Of a stretch of 64,000 nucleotides of DNA, positions 1 to 9,296 are shown one piece after another. Origin of the DNA: Gammaproteobacteria bacterium (GTDB taxonomy: Bacteria > Pseudomonadota > Gammaproteobacteria > Pseudomonadales > Azotimanducaceae_A). The DNA lies in contig DUAT01000094.1 in the NCBI GenBank assembly GCA_012960755.1, positions 62,001 through 126,000 of the forward strand, given 5' to 3'. Within the stretch, counting starts at the first letter, position 1. The number at the start of each line of letters is the position of its first letter. A model generated the notes under the pieces. The model did not search any database, had not been told where the DNA came from, and saw only the letters and a list, made by a program, of their open reading frames with translations. The translations under genes were made by a program, and so were the position numbers.

Positions 1-81
1 GAAAGTAGACAGAGCATAAAGCATCCAACTTTTTTAGCAAATTGATGAAATCACCATTGTCTTGACTAACTTGAGCTGGAA

Positions 82-1086
82 TCAGCTGACTGACGCGTCG
101 AATAGATGGCAGGATACTTGTGCCCCATCCTTGCCCTCTCCCCGAAGGACCGGTGTTTGTTTTGTGCAAACTGGCATGGCGTCCGGGCATCTGGGGTGAA
201 ATCTACAGCCAGATGGTGGGTTGCGCACACTCGGCACTTCGCCAACAATCAGCTTGTGGGGTCGTTCGGCTTCAAGATCCGGGTTGGCGACGGGGACTGC
301 GTCGAGCAACATTTGGGTATAAGGGTGCTTTGGATTTGAAAATAGCTGGTCGCGGTCAGCAACTTCGACGATACGTCCGAGATACATGACGGCAACCCGA
401 TTGCTGATATGCCTTACCACAGACAGGTCATGGGCGATAAACAGGTAAGTCAGCCCCAGGCGTTGCTGCAGTTCCATCAGCAGGTTGATGACCTGGGCCT
501 GAATCGAGACATCCAGTGCGGATACAGCTTCGTCACAGATTATCAGTTCCGGATCAAGCGCCAACGCCCTGGCAATACAGATACGTTGGCGCTGGCCGCC
601 GGAGAACTCATGAGGATATCGATCTGCCATGTCGGGTAATAGTCCGACCAGATTCATCAACTCCTTGATTCTGGACTGCAGCTTTTCCTTGTCTGATGCC
701 AGACCATGGACACGCAAGGGCTCTCCAATGATGTTACCGACTTTCATCCTGGGATTGAGTGAACCAAATGGGTCCTGATACACCATTTGCATGCTTCGCC
801 GAATCGGCCGCAATTCCCTCGCCGAGTGATGGGTAATATCCTGACCATTGAAGATGATCTGGCCGGAAGTTGCTGCCTGCATGCGTAGCACAGCCAGAGC
901 GGTTGTTGATTTGCCACAGCCGCTCTCCCCCACCAGGCTGAAGGTTTCGCCTCTTGTTATAGAAAACGATACCCCATCAACAGCGGCGAGGTGACCTACG
1001 GTACGCCGGAACAGTCCCGCAGTAATCGGGAAGTGCACCTTCAGGTCCTGTACTTCAACGATATGGTTACTAGTAGCGTCACTCAT
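82..1086 (-). CDS. Oligopeptide/dipeptide ABC transporter ATP-binding protein (OppF/DppF type)
   Basis: This is the second ATPase of a peptide/nickel-type ABC importer, hydrolysing ATP on the cytoplasmic face of the permease pair. A Walker A motif GESGCGKST (about residues 53-61), the ABC signature FSGGQRQR and a Walker B LIICDE are visible, and the C-terminus carries the oligopeptide-transporter motif CRFHPRCP. I chose the ATG at 1086, giving 334 residues, because it overlaps the stop of the upstream ATPase gene by 8 bases, which is typical of translational coupling. The reading frame stays open upstream to 1230, and an ATG at 1122 is an alternative. It is the last gene of a five-gene operon. 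Substrate class (peptide, opine, other) cannot be told from the ATPase. Confidence 0.93.
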   Translation of the reverse strand: MSDATSNHIVEVQDLKVHFPITAGLFRRTVGHLAAVDGVSFSITRGETFSLVGESGCGKSTTALAVLRMQAATSGQIIFNGQDITHHSARELRPIRRSMQMVYQDPFGSLNPRMKVGNIIGEPLRVHGLASDKEKLQSRIKELMNLVGLLPDMADRYPHEFSGGQRQRICIARALALDPELIICDEAVSALDVSIQAQVINLLMELQQRLGLTYLFIAHDLSVVRHISNRVAVMYLGRIVEVADRDQLFSNPKHPYTQMLLDAVPVANPDLEAERPHKLIVGEVPSVRNPPSGCRFHPRCPDAMPVCTKQTPVLRGEGKDGAQVSCHLFDASVS

Positions 1087-2056
1087 AACCAAAACAGGCG
1101 CTTTGATGTTTTTCTGTGACATGTTCAAGTTCAGGTTTTTCTGACAAACACTGATCTTTTGCATAGGGGCAGCGAGGTGCAAAAGCACAACCCGGGGGGA
1201 GGTTGGCCAGATCTGGTGGCTGCCCCTCAATCGTTTTCAGGCGTTCGCCGGGGGTTCCATCAAGTGATGGCACAGAAGCCATCAGGCCCTTTGTGTAGGG
1301 ATGCCTGGGGTTGTTGTAGAGTTCGCGAGCGGGTGCTGTTTCTACTACCCTGCCGCCATACATGACCGCGACCCGGTCGGCGTAGCGTGCTACTACACCA
1401 AGATCATGGGTAATCAGAATCAGCGATGTGTTCAGTTCCTGTGTCAGGTGTTTCAGCATCGATAGTATTTGTGCCTGCACAGTGACGTCCAGCGCTGTTG
1501 TTGGCTCGTCGGCGATGATCAGTTTTGGTTCACAGGCCAGGGCCATTGCAATCATGACGCGCTGGCGCATACCGCCGGAGAATTGATGCGGGTAGTCTCC
1601 GAGGCGATCAACGGCATCGGGTATAGCGACACGACGGAGTAGTTCAGCAGCTTGCTCAGCGGCATGACTCCAGGATAGTTGGCGGTGCAGCCAGATTGGC
1701 TCAGCGACCTGTTTACCAATAGTCAGAACCGGATTGAGGGATGACATGGGTTCCTGAAATATCATGGCAATTCGATCGCCGCGAATTGAACGGATAGACT
1801 TGTTATCAAGGGTCAGCAGGTCAACACCGGCGAACAATATCTTGCCGCTGTTGATTTCCCCGGCGTCGTCGAGTAAGCGCAAGATCGAAAGTGCTGTGAC
1901 GCTCTTTCCTGAGCCACTCTCGCCGACGATTGCCAGTGTCTCGCCTTCGTCCACATGCAGAGAAACCCTGTCAATAGCAGGAACAAGGCCTCGTTCTGTT
2001 TGAAAGGATACCGACAAATCGGAGATCTGGAGCAAGGGACTAGTCGTCAAAACCAA
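1079..2056 (-). CDS. Oligopeptide/dipeptide ABC transporter ATP-binding protein (OppD/DppD type)
   Basis: First ATPase of the importer, 325 residues, the usual length for OppD/DppD. Walker A GESGSGKS lies at residues 45-52; signature FSGGMRQR, Walker [13 protein letters not shown] and the switch histidine in LILITHDLG follow. The C-terminal extension has the [10 protein letters not shown] cysteine motif of the oligo_HPY domain, which in some homologues binds an Fe-S cluster. The start overlaps the 3' end of the substrate-binding protein gene by 17 bases, and its stop overlaps the next ATPase gene, so the operon is tightly packed and probably translationally coupled. OppD and OppF paralogues normally act as a heterodimer. 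Confidence 0.93.
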   Translation of the reverse strand: MVLTTSPLLQISDLSVSFQTERGLVPAIDRVSLHVDEGETLAIVGESGSGKSVTALSILRLLDDAGEINSGKILFAGVDLLTLDNKSIRSIRGDRIAMIFQEPMSSLNPVLTIGKQVAEPIWLHRQLSWSHAAEQAAELLRRVAIPDAVDRLGDYPHQFSGGMRQRVMIAMALACEPKLIIADEPTTALDVTVQAQILSMLKHLTQELNTSLILITHDLGVVARYADRVAVMYGGRVVETAPARELYNNPRHPYTKGLMASVPSLDGTPGERLKTIEGQPPDLANLPPGCAFAPRCPYAKDQCLSEKPELEHVTEKHQSACFGYE

Positions 2057-3743
2057 GCTCCTTCTTCAACGCCTGGTCAATCCAGATTCGTGCATAGATT
2101 GGTCCGGGTCTGACCGCACCAGCTCGAAGCTCGCCACCGTAATTTTTTACCCATGGCCACCAGGCTGTATAGACATAGGGTGTTGGCAGCCAAATGTAAG
2201 GTGCCTTGTCCAGCATTTCGACGGTCAGTTCGCGAATCATTTTGATGCGAACATTCTCGTCGCGGGTTAGATGCAGCTCGCGTATTTTTGCATCAAACAC
2301 TGGGTCGGAATACATCGACGGATTCCACGTCTGAGCCGTGACAAAACTCTTGCGCAGTGATGTCGTGGGGTTTACATGACCACTACCCATCAGGTACCCC
2401 GGTGTATGGGTTCGGGTTGTCATCGCCGAAAGGAACGAGGCGTATTCCATCGGTTTGATCTTGATTGAGACGCCTACATCGGCCAGATAACTCTCCAGCA
2501 ACGGAATTAGATCCATATTGCCGGGGCTACAGCTGCAAACCTGTACTTCAATTTCAAAACCATCGGCATAACCCGCTTCTGCGAGTAACTGCCGTGCCTT
2601 GTCCGGGTTAAACGAAAACAATTCTTTAACCGAATCCGGCATTTCTTCCAGGGGCTGAAAATATTCACCGAAGCCCGGGTGTTGCGGATAGGCCATCAGT
2701 TCGGCATGACCGCCATAAAAAAGCTCGACAATTTCCTGTTGGTTCACAGCCAGGTTCAGTGCCCGCCTGACCCTGATGTCACCAAATGGTGCCCTGTCGA
2801 CGCGAAGCGCCATAAAGTTGCCGCCTGTGGCCAACCACCGATTCCACTTCAGCTCAGGTGTTGTCTCCTTCAGGTGATCAACTGCGATCCAGCGGATCGC
2901 TTCGAGAATATCTATTTGACCGGTGCGCAGCGCAGTCAGGTAGGTTGCCTCGTCCTTGATTATCCGGTAAGAGAGACGATCAACAAAGGGAATCGGGTAA
3001 CTTTTCTCGCCTATCTGCTCCTTGTCCCAGTAGGCGTCATTTTTGGCATATGTCTGTGCGTTAGCCTGAATATATCGTTCGAGCACAAAGGGCCCCGTTC
3101 CCGTGACTGTGCGCCATCGTTTGGCATCAACATCCGCCATCTCCCTTGGGAAAATACCCGAGTAATATCCATATCCGAATCGGTAGGCCCATTCCGCATT
3201 GTATTCGCTGAAGTAGAAAACAACGGTATGGGGGTCCCTGGCAACAACGTCATTGATATGATCGAAATAGGTCGGTATTTTTTTTGGACTGTCTCGCAGC
3301 GTCTCGTAGGTATAAACGACATCAGCCGCGACGAGTTCACGGGATTTCATCACGCCGGGTCTATCGGTGAACATGACGCCATGGCGAAGTTGAATCACCA
3401 GGGTAAGTGGGTCTTCCCAGGTCCATTGTTTCGCCAGTTCGCCCCTCATCGCGTCAGAGGGTAGATAGGCGTCTGCGATAAACGAGAATGGACCACCCTT
3501 GCGAACACTCTTGTCGAGATCACCCGCAAACAATTGTTCCCGCACCATACCGGTGTCGTGATTACTCTTCCACACCCAGTCCACCGGGTCCCAGGAAAGC
3601 GGTGAAAGCGTCACGTTGACTGTGCCAATATCGAGTGAGCCGCCATATTGTGGTTGATCTTCTGCCAGCGCCTGGGGGTGGGTGAGTGGCACTAACAAGA
3701 GAAGTATTAAGAAAATCAGTATTGAAAATCGGCCCGTAATCAC
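2040..3743 (-). CDS. Extracellular solute-binding protein, family 5 (DppA/OppA type)
   Basis: Periplasmic substrate-binding component of the importer, 567 residues. The N-terminus is a Sec signal peptide: a basic MITGR start, a leucine/isoleucine-rich core, and likely cleavage after ALA near residue 28. No lipobox cysteine is seen, so it should be a soluble periplasmic protein. The body is typical of SBP_bac_5, with the motif around YGGSLDIG at the mature N-terminus and the lobe sequences VAADVVYTYE, GTGPFVLERY and ALNLAVNQQEIVELFY. Peptide, opine, heme and nickel binders all share this fold, so the ligand is open. Unusually the gene sits between the permease and ATPase genes, and its start overlaps the upstream permease gene by 4 bases. 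Confidence 0.92.
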   Translation of the reverse strand: MITGRFSILIFLILLLLVPLTHPQALAEDQPQYGGSLDIGTVNVTLSPLSWDPVDWVWKSNHDTGMVREQLFAGDLDKSVRKGGPFSFIADAYLPSDAMRGELAKQWTWEDPLTLVIQLRHGVMFTDRPGVMKSRELVAADVVYTYETLRDSPKKIPTYFDHINDVVARDPHTVVFYFSEYNAEWAYRFGYGYYSGIFPREMADVDAKRWRTVTGTGPFVLERYIQANAQTYAKNDAYWDKEQIGEKSYPIPFVDRLSYRIIKDEATYLTALRTGQIDILEAIRWIAVDHLKETTPELKWNRWLATGGNFMALRVDRAPFGDIRVRRALNLAVNQQEIVELFYGGHAELMAYPQHPGFGEYFQPLEEMPDSVKELFSFNPDKARQLLAEAGYADGFEIEVQVCSCSPGNMDLIPLLESYLADVGVSIKIKPMEYASFLSAMTTRTHTPGYLMGSGHVNPTTSLRKSFVTAQTWNPSMYSDPVFDAKIRELHLTRDENVRIKMIRELTVEMLDKAPYIWLPTPYVYTAWWPWVKNYGGELRAGAVRPGPIYARIWIDQALKKELGFDD

Positions 3744-4657
3744 CGGCTCCCCCTCATTCGCGGATCCAGCAGGTCACGCAGCGCATCGCCGAAGACATTG
3801 ATTGCATAGACCACCATGGTTAAACACACGCCTGGTGCAAGGGCCAGCCAGGGGCCAAGGTACATATAGGTTCGCCCGGTACCGCTGAGCATGCTACCCC
3901 AGGTTGGAGCAGGCGGCGGCACACCTAAACCCAGGAAAGACAAACCAGCCTCGGCGAGAATCACGGCGCCGACGCGGGTGGTGAACAGCACAATCACCAC
4001 AGGCAGAATATTAGGCAGAATGTGATACCAGAGAATATGCAACGTGCTTGCTCCCATTGACTGGGCAGCGTGGGTATACATGTTCTCGCGAACTGTCATG
4101 ACAGAGCCGCGAACGATTCGCGAACCTGCTATGCCATACAGCAGTCCAAGAATAATGATGATTTGCGGAACGCCCGGACCGACGATCGAGATAACCACAA
4201 TTAACAACACCAGGTCGGGGAATGTCATCCAGGCATCAACGAAACGCTGAATCAGCATGTCGGTACGACCACCCGCGTATCCTGATATGACGCCCAATAC
4301 AATTGAAATGACAGTTGCAAGGCTGGCGGTAACAAATCCAACGATCATTGAAAGCTGCGCACCAATCAATACACGGGAGAAGACGTCACGACCGAGATGA
4401 TCAGTGCCCATGATATGGGTTAAGGACGGCGCCTGCAGACGAACCAGCATATTGGTCTCGTTCATACCATAGGGAGCCAACAGATCTGCGAAAACACCGC
4501 AGAACAGGAACAGGATAAATATTGCACCACCTGCGGCGCCCAGGCGTTTTGTTCGAATCATTCTCCGCGCCAGTGCAATAACCGGGTGGTAGTCCGGTGG
4601 CGTCATGATCGTACTGTCCAAGTTCACAGCACTGGTAGTTGAGGACAGGGCGCTCAT
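3740..4657 (-). CDS. ABC transporter permease (DppC/OppC type)
   Basis: Inner-membrane permease, 305 residues. An N-terminal cytoplasmic segment precedes the first transmembrane helix (residues about 35-60), followed by MGTDHLGRDVFSRVLIGAQ, the characteristic DppC/OppC segment, and five further helices. The EAA-type coupling motif is AAQSMGASTLHILWYHILPN. The last base of its stop region overlaps the start of the binding-protein gene, and its own start shares one base with the stop of the upstream permease gene (TAATG arrangement). It pairs with the DppB-type permease to form the translocation pore. Confidence 0.94.
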   Translation of the reverse strand: MSALSSTTSAVNLDSTIMTPPDYHPVIALARRMIRTKRLGAAGGAIFILFLFCGVFADLLAPYGMNETNMLVRLQAPSLTHIMGTDHLGRDVFSRVLIGAQLSMIVGFVTASLATVISIVLGVISGYAGGRTDMLIQRFVDAWMTFPDLVLLIVVISIVGPGVPQIIIILGLLYGIAGSRIVRGSVMTVRENMYTHAAQSMGASTLHILWYHILPNILPVVIVLFTTRVGAVILAEAGLSFLGLGVPPPAPTWGSMLSGTGRTYMYLGPWLALAPGVCLTMVVYAINVFGDALRDLLDPRMRGSR

Positions 4658-5604
4658 TAATGTCGAACCTTTGGATCGAGAAATCCGTAGGTGAGATCAA
4701 CAATCAGGTTGATCACTAAAATCGCCATCCCGACCACAAGAAAAACACCGGTTACGACAGGGTAATCTCGTTGGAAAACCGCTTCCAGCAGCAGTAGCCC
4801 CATGCCTGGCACCACGAATATTTGTTCCAGTATCACAGCGCCACCAATGAGCAACGGTGCTTGCAGCCCAATTAAAGTTATCACCGGAATTAACCCGTTA
4901 CGCAGGGCGTGCCTCAGAATGACGATATGTTCTCCCAGCCCCTTTGCCCTGGCGGTACGAATGTAATCCTGGCGTAACACTTCGAGCATCATGGTGCGGG
5001 TCATTCGCATGGTGACAGCAGACATGGAGAGTCCGAGCAAAATCGCCGGAATCAACATATGGGCAAGGTTCTTAACCGGGTCTTCGAAAAAAGGCACGAA
5101 CTCCAGCGGGGGTGCCCAGCGCCACCAGACAGACGGGAACACCATCACCAGGGTGCCCAACCAGAAACTGGGGATCGCCAGCATCAACAGTGAGAACGAA
5201 CGTGAGATATAATCCCCTGTCGTATCCTGCCGTATCGCGGAATAGATACCGATTGGAATTGCAACGGTTAAAGCAACGATTAATGCCAGCAATCCAAGCT
5301 CGAAGGTGATCGGTAATGTGGCCGCCAGCTGTTCTGTGACGGGGACGTTTTGCCAGAGTGAGCGACCCAGATCGCCCTGCATGGCATTCCAGACCCAGTT
5401 GAAATATTGAATATGGATAGGCTGGTCAAGACCCAGTGCAGCTTCTATAAGTGCCCGATCCTGGCCCGTGGAGATATCATTCTGGGCCAGCATCAAGTCG
5501 ATTACGTCGCCGGGGATCATATGGATCGAGGCGAAAACAATAATACTTGTAAACAATAGGGTCGGAATCAGCGCTAACAATCGCCTGATTACAAATGCCT
5601 GCAT
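4657..5604 (-). CDS. ABC transporter permease (DppB/OppB type)
   Basis: First gene of the importer operon, 315 residues, six predicted membrane helices. The N-terminus MQAFVIRRLLALIPTLL is the signature start of DppB/OppB permeases, and HMIPGDVIDLML plus ALGLDQPIHIQYFNW belong to the periplasmic loop typical of the family. The EAA-like coupling loop is IRTARAKGLGEHIVILRHALRN. The 170-base divergent region between this start and the thiolase gene at 5775 must hold promoters for both operons; I could not pick a convincing -10/-35 pair for this strand. Confidence 0.94.
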   Translation of the reverse strand: MQAFVIRRLLALIPTLLFTSIIVFASIHMIPGDVIDLMLAQNDISTGQDRALIEAALGLDQPIHIQYFNWVWNAMQGDLGRSLWQNVPVTEQLAATLPITFELGLLALIVALTVAIPIGIYSAIRQDTTGDYISRSFSLLMLAIPSFWLGTLVMVFPSVWWRWAPPLEFVPFFEDPVKNLAHMLIPAILLGLSMSAVTMRMTRTMMLEVLRQDYIRTARAKGLGEHIVILRHALRNGLIPVITLIGLQAPLLIGGAVILEQIFVVPGMGLLLLEAVFQRDYPVVTGVFLVVGMAILVINLIVDLTYGFLDPKVRH

Positions 5605-5774
5605 GGGAATACCATTGGGTGCTGGTCTTTTCTAGAGAACCATAATGTGGTGGCTACCTCAAGCTGGACAACCGTCGAGAATCAACCTTAATCTGTGAGC
5701 TGAATAGTCAGCTGGTGACAGGTTAGGTACACTTCTGGCATTAACACCTGGTTGGTACCACCGGAGGAAATACG

Positions 5775-7247
5775 ATGTCGACCCCAAACACGCCGATCCT
5801 GGTTGGGATTGGTCAGCTTCTGCAACGCACCGATGTACTCGAAGATGCAAAAGAGCCGATAGACATGATGCTTGGGGCGGTGAAGCTGGCTGAGCAGGAC
5901 ACAGGGGTCAATGGACTGCTGCCACAAGTCCAGTCGGTTCGTGTTATTCGTGGGATCTGGAGTTATCAGAATCCGGCGCGTTATATCGCCGAAATGATAG
6001 GTTCTCCCCATGCTGAAACCGCAGGTACTTTATTTGGTGGTAATCAGATTCAATCGGTAGTGAATCATACCGCTGCTTCGATTCTTGCCGGAGATCTTGA
6101 TCTGGTTCTTATCACGGGTGCAGAGAATGGCCGAAGTGCAGCGAAAGCGCGCAAGGCCGGTATCAAGATGAGCTGGAAGGACGCGCCAGGTACTTATGAC
6201 CGGGTCTTTGGCGCACTAAAGTCGGAGCATCACGAATACGAAATTGCCCGGGGCATCAGCCGCGCCATTCAGATTTACCCGATGTACGACAATGCACGTC
6301 GCTACCAGCGTGGTGAATCGCTACAGGAGCATATTATTCGCATCTCGGAACTCTGGGCCAGGTTCAGTGAAGTCGCCACGTCTAATCCCCACGCCTGGAT
6401 ACGAGACAAGGTCAGTGCAGAAGAAATTCGCACGTCATCCCCTCAGAATCGCCCTATCAGCTTTCCCTATACGAAACTGATGAACTCCAACATGTCGGTA
6501 GATATGGCCGGTGCGCTAATCATGTGTTCCGTAGGTAAGGCAAAAAAATTGGGTATCGCCGAAGATCTCTGGGTGTATCCCTGGTCCGGGGTCGAAGGCC
6601 AGGATCATTTTTGCGCCTCTGTAAGGGATAATTTCTACACCTCTCCGGGTGTTCGCCTGGTTGGGCAATGTCTGCTTGATCATGCCCGACTCGGGATTGA
6701 GGATCTGGACTACGTCGATCTGTACAGCTGTTTTCCGTCAGCGGTACAGATCGCCGCTGAGGAGTTGGGCCTGAAGGAAACAGATCAGTTGACCGTGACT
6801 GGTGGATTAACGTTCGGTGGCGGTCCACTGAACAACTATGTCATGCATAGTATTGCCCGCATGGTCGAGTTGCTTCGCGACAAACCGGGATCCAAAGGTT
6901 TAATAACAGCCAATGGAGGCAATCTGTACAAGCACGCGCATTGTATATATTCAGCGGAACCACCGGTGCAGGATTTCGTCCACGACAACGCACAATCGAA
7001 AATTGATGAACTGCCCTCACGCGTGGTAATCCCGGAATACTCAGGCAGTGTGGAAATCGAATCCTATACCGTGATGTATACCGGGAATGAACCGAACGTG
7101 GGGCATTTCGCGTGTCTGACACCAAAAGGGGAGCGCACCTGGATTAACACCACTGACAAGGATCTGATGCAGTCCATGACACGGGAAGAATTTTGTGGTC
7201 GGCCTGCCAGAATAAACAACAACGTTGTTACCGTAGGAGGGGGTTAA
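5775..7247 (+). CDS. Thiolase-like acetyl-CoA acetyltransferase family protein
   Basis: A 490-residue thiolase-superfamily protein, longer than the usual 390-400 residue biosynthetic or degradative thiolases. It opens with TPNTPILVGIGQLLQRTD, typical of the acetyl-CoA acetyltransferase-like subfamily found in mycobacteria and marine proteobacteria. DYVDLYSCFPSAVQIAAEELGL and GGLTFGGGPLNNYVMH match the C-terminal thiolase half, and GLITANGGNLYKHAHCIYS resembles the region holding the C-terminal active residues. The N-terminal nucleophilic Cys is not obvious: the equivalent region around NHTAASILAG has no clear Cys. It may therefore act as an SCP2-thiolase-like or non-canonical C-C bond enzyme. 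A strong AGGA ribosome site precedes the ATG. Its stop is followed at once by the ATG of the next gene, so the two are co-transcribed. Confidence 0.82.
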   Translation: MSTPNTPILVGIGQLLQRTDVLEDAKEPIDMMLGAVKLAEQDTGVNGLLPQVQSVRVIRGIWSYQNPARYIAEMIGSPHAETAGTLFGGNQIQSVVNHTAASILAGDLDLVLITGAENGRSAAKARKAGIKMSWKDAPGTYDRVFGALKSEHHEYEIARGISRAIQIYPMYDNARRYQRGESLQEHIIRISELWARFSEVATSNPHAWIRDKVSAEEIRTSSPQNRPISFPYTKLMNSNMSVDMAGALIMCSVGKAKKLGIAEDLWVYPWSGVEGQDHFCASVRDNFYTSPGVRLVGQCLLDHARLGIEDLDYVDLYSCFPSAVQIAAEELGLKETDQLTVTGGLTFGGGPLNNYVMHSIARMVELLRDKPGSKGLITANGGNLYKHAHCIYSAEPPVQDFVHDNAQSKIDELPSRVVIPEYSGSVEIESYTVMYTGNEPNVGHFACLTPKGERTWINTTDKDLMQSMTREEFCGRPARINNNVVTVGGG

Positions 7248-8747
7248 ATGGTTGCATTGGATGATCGGTCGATAGGCTGGCTTCGCTACCTGTACAGAAA
7301 AGCGACGACCCCGGACAACTGGGACCGTGATGGCGAACCTCACCCCCACTGGGATACAACAACCGGAGAGCCGATGACGTCATGGCATCGATTTGATCTC
7401 ATTGATTCGAGTTATGCCGTGGCGCTGATGAGTGATCGGACGCCCGCCTGGCGTGAGGTCTTCAGCACCATCCTTGATAACCTGGTGGAACGACACACAA
7501 GTTGGTGGTCCGCAGCAGACTGGATGACACAATTTGGTAACGATCCTGAGAGGGGGGCATACCCCGATAGATATCGTCCCCTGGTTCCAGAAGCGCATTG
7601 GGGTAACTATGACGTGCCTGGCTGGACCGCCAATGGTATTCAGCCCTACGGCGTTCAACCGGATCCCGTTGCGGCTGACGGCATGCTGTTTTACAAGGGT
7701 TTTTTTACGCTACTGATGAGTTTGCACCGTTACGTTTCAGGTGACGATAAATGGGACAAGCCGTTTAAGATGATTCGTGACGACGCCAATACCTTTACCT
7801 GGAGCCACTCGGCGGTGGCCTCCCACCTGGCCGGGCAATGGCACAATAGCCAGGTGGGCTGCCATTGCGAAAACACCAAGGTCTGGCCCTACTGACTAAG
7901 CGGCGCCGGTCTCGGTCTGAGACTCTACGATCAAATATTCAAGACCAGTCACCACAGTGCGTTCGACAAGTGGTGGGAATATGCAGCAGATAACTATGTA
8001 TCCTGGGATGATGGAAAGCCTGTCTCGGTCGATTTGTATTACGACCCTGTCGTCAATGAACATGTTGGCCGAGGTCCAATGGGCATTATAGCGCCTGCCT
8101 GGTACTTTGCGCCGCAAAGAAACCAGGTAGCCGAGGCCGGATGGAAAACCGCTGCACTGGGAAGTGGCGTGTTCGGCGATGGTTCGATTGCAGGCCTCGA
8201 CCAACCTGCAATGGCAACAATGCTGTTGCAGCTTGCCGGTGAATTTGCAGACCCTGAAACGAAACAGCGAATATGGGATGCAGCAGATGAACACATAGAA
8301 CCCACCTGGAACCATGATACCGGTGAGTTCACACTTGGCCTGGGTTTAAACGAAGCGCACCCTCGCGGCCAATGGAATGCGCGCATGATGGCGGGTTGGG
8401 TTTGTACGCAAGGCGCCTGGTCAGGTATTTTCAATGAACCTAATCTCACGAAATTCAGCGAGCCCACCGTAGAAGGCGTGGATTTCCCGCGCATTGCGTT
8501 GAGTGAAGCAAAATGGGATGGGCAGGTTTTACATCTTGCCGCCCATCCTCAGAACACGGCGATCGAGGGAACCAGCACTATGGTGAAGCTGAGGAATGTC
8601 GATTCAACTGACGGCTGGAATATGACACAGTCAAACGGCGAGAAGGTTCAACTTGTAGGAAAAGGTGATCATGTAGAGATTGAACTGGTTGCGGATAATA
8701 GGGTAGTCACCGTGTACAGAAGCACCATGACTCCTTCTCGCACCTAG
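7248..8747 (+). CDS. Linalool dehydratase/isomerase-family enzyme, candidate selenoprotein (TGA216 = Sec)
   Basis: Read through one in-frame TGA (7893-7895), this gene encodes 499 residues. Without readthrough it falls into 215- and 283-codon pieces, and the downstream piece has no ribosome site. MLFYKGFFTLLMSLHRYVSG and CENTKVWPY-x-LSGAGLGLRLYD align with C. defragrans Ldi, recalled as [20 protein letters not shown] and [22 protein letters not shown]. The TGA falls on the second catalytic Cys (C180 in Ldi numbering), nine residues after the first (Cys207 here), so a Cys-to-Sec exchange is the natural reading. The Ldi His in YKGH is Phe here, so the substrate probably differs. There is no signal peptide, unlike Ldi, and a C-terminal beta-rich extension of about 80 residues. 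The ATG directly follows the thiolase stop with an AGGAGGGGG ribosome site. A disabled gene or a sequencing error are the alternatives. Confidence 0.75.
7893..7924 (+). promoter_or_regulatory. In-frame TGA with SECIS-like hairpin (linalool dehydratase-like gene)
   Basis: TGA at 7893-7895 is followed by a hairpin. Stem bases 7908-7913 (GGTCTC) pair with 7919-7924 (GAGACT; five Watson-Crick pairs plus one G-U). The loop GGTCT is at 7914-7918, beginning 18 nt after the TGA. Known bacterial SECIS elements have an upper stem of 4-7 bp, a G in the first two loop positions and the loop about 16-37 nt after UGA. As I recall, E. coli fdhF has loop AGGUCU with GGUCUG starting at the same distance; that GGTCTG string is present here in the same codon register. 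The bulged U of the E. coli element is not evident in this stem. Confidence 0.65.
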
Positions 8748-8792
8748 CAGATTCTGATGTCATGCAGATTATCCAGTCAATGGTTCTATGTG

Positions 8793-9167
8793 TTATGTGT
8801 CTCTCTTCTCAATTGGGTGCTCTGGCTGTCGCTTGACACTATCCTCACTCGGACTGATGTAGAGGATGTTCACGTTGTCGGTAGCCGTCAGTTGATGCCA
8901 CTTACATCGGGGTACAACAAAAAGTGAGCCTTCCATCAGGTGCTCAATCAACGACTCACCGGAATCTTCCAGGACTTCGATTCTTACTTCACCATCCGTT
9001 ACGTAGAGTAGTTCGTCTCCTTTGTTATGTTTTTCCCAGGGCGAGCTTCCGGGAACGTACATGCCCATACCGATCAAACTCTCATCAAAGGAACCCAGTG
9101 ATTCATTCGCCCGCTTGGCCAGTGTGGAAAACCCATCGCTAATCGCTGTCACATTGTGTGCTTTCAT
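8793..9167 (-). CDS. Small cupin-domain protein
   Basis: A 124-residue single-cupin protein. The cupin motif 1 region is SSPWEKHNKGDELLYVTDGEVRI, where H and E are candidate metal ligands, and motif 2 is EGSLFVVPRCKWHQL, with the final His. That is the standard beta-barrel metal site of small dioxygenase- or sensor-type cupins. The sequence gives no substrate. It is convergent with the linalool dehydratase-like gene and lies ahead of the carboxylase gene on the same strand, 129 bases downstream of the carboxylase region. A role in oxidising or sensing a pathway intermediate is only a guess. Confidence 0.8.
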   Translation of the reverse strand: MKAHNVTAISDGFSTLAKRANESLGSFDESLIGMGMYVPGSSPWEKHNKGDELLYVTDGEVRIEVLEDSGESLIEHLMEGSLFVVPRCKWHQLTATDNVNILYISPSEDSVKRQPEHPIEKRDT

Positions 9168-9296
9168 AGGATCAAAACCTCTATTGGCGTATAACGCCTG
9201 TAGTGAGTGGCTTAGCTTTGTTGCGGTAGAGCAGGCGCTACATGCACAATTTCTGAATCCATTTGTTCTGAAATTCGTTTGATAACCAATGCTTCT

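Noticed and set aside
1..81. End of another gene at the window start
   Set aside because: Neither strand shows a frame with recognisable coding sequence, so it is left unassigned.
5720..5745. Regulon operator upstream of the thiolase gene
   Set aside because: ATAGTCA-GCTGG-TGACAGG resembles the palindrome but has a five-base centre and a wrong right half, so I do not count it.
8034..8747. Downstream half of the Ldi-like gene as a separate gene starting at TTG 8034
   Set aside because: No ribosome site precedes it, and conserved family sequence continues between the TGA and 8034, so the part would lose about 46 family residues.
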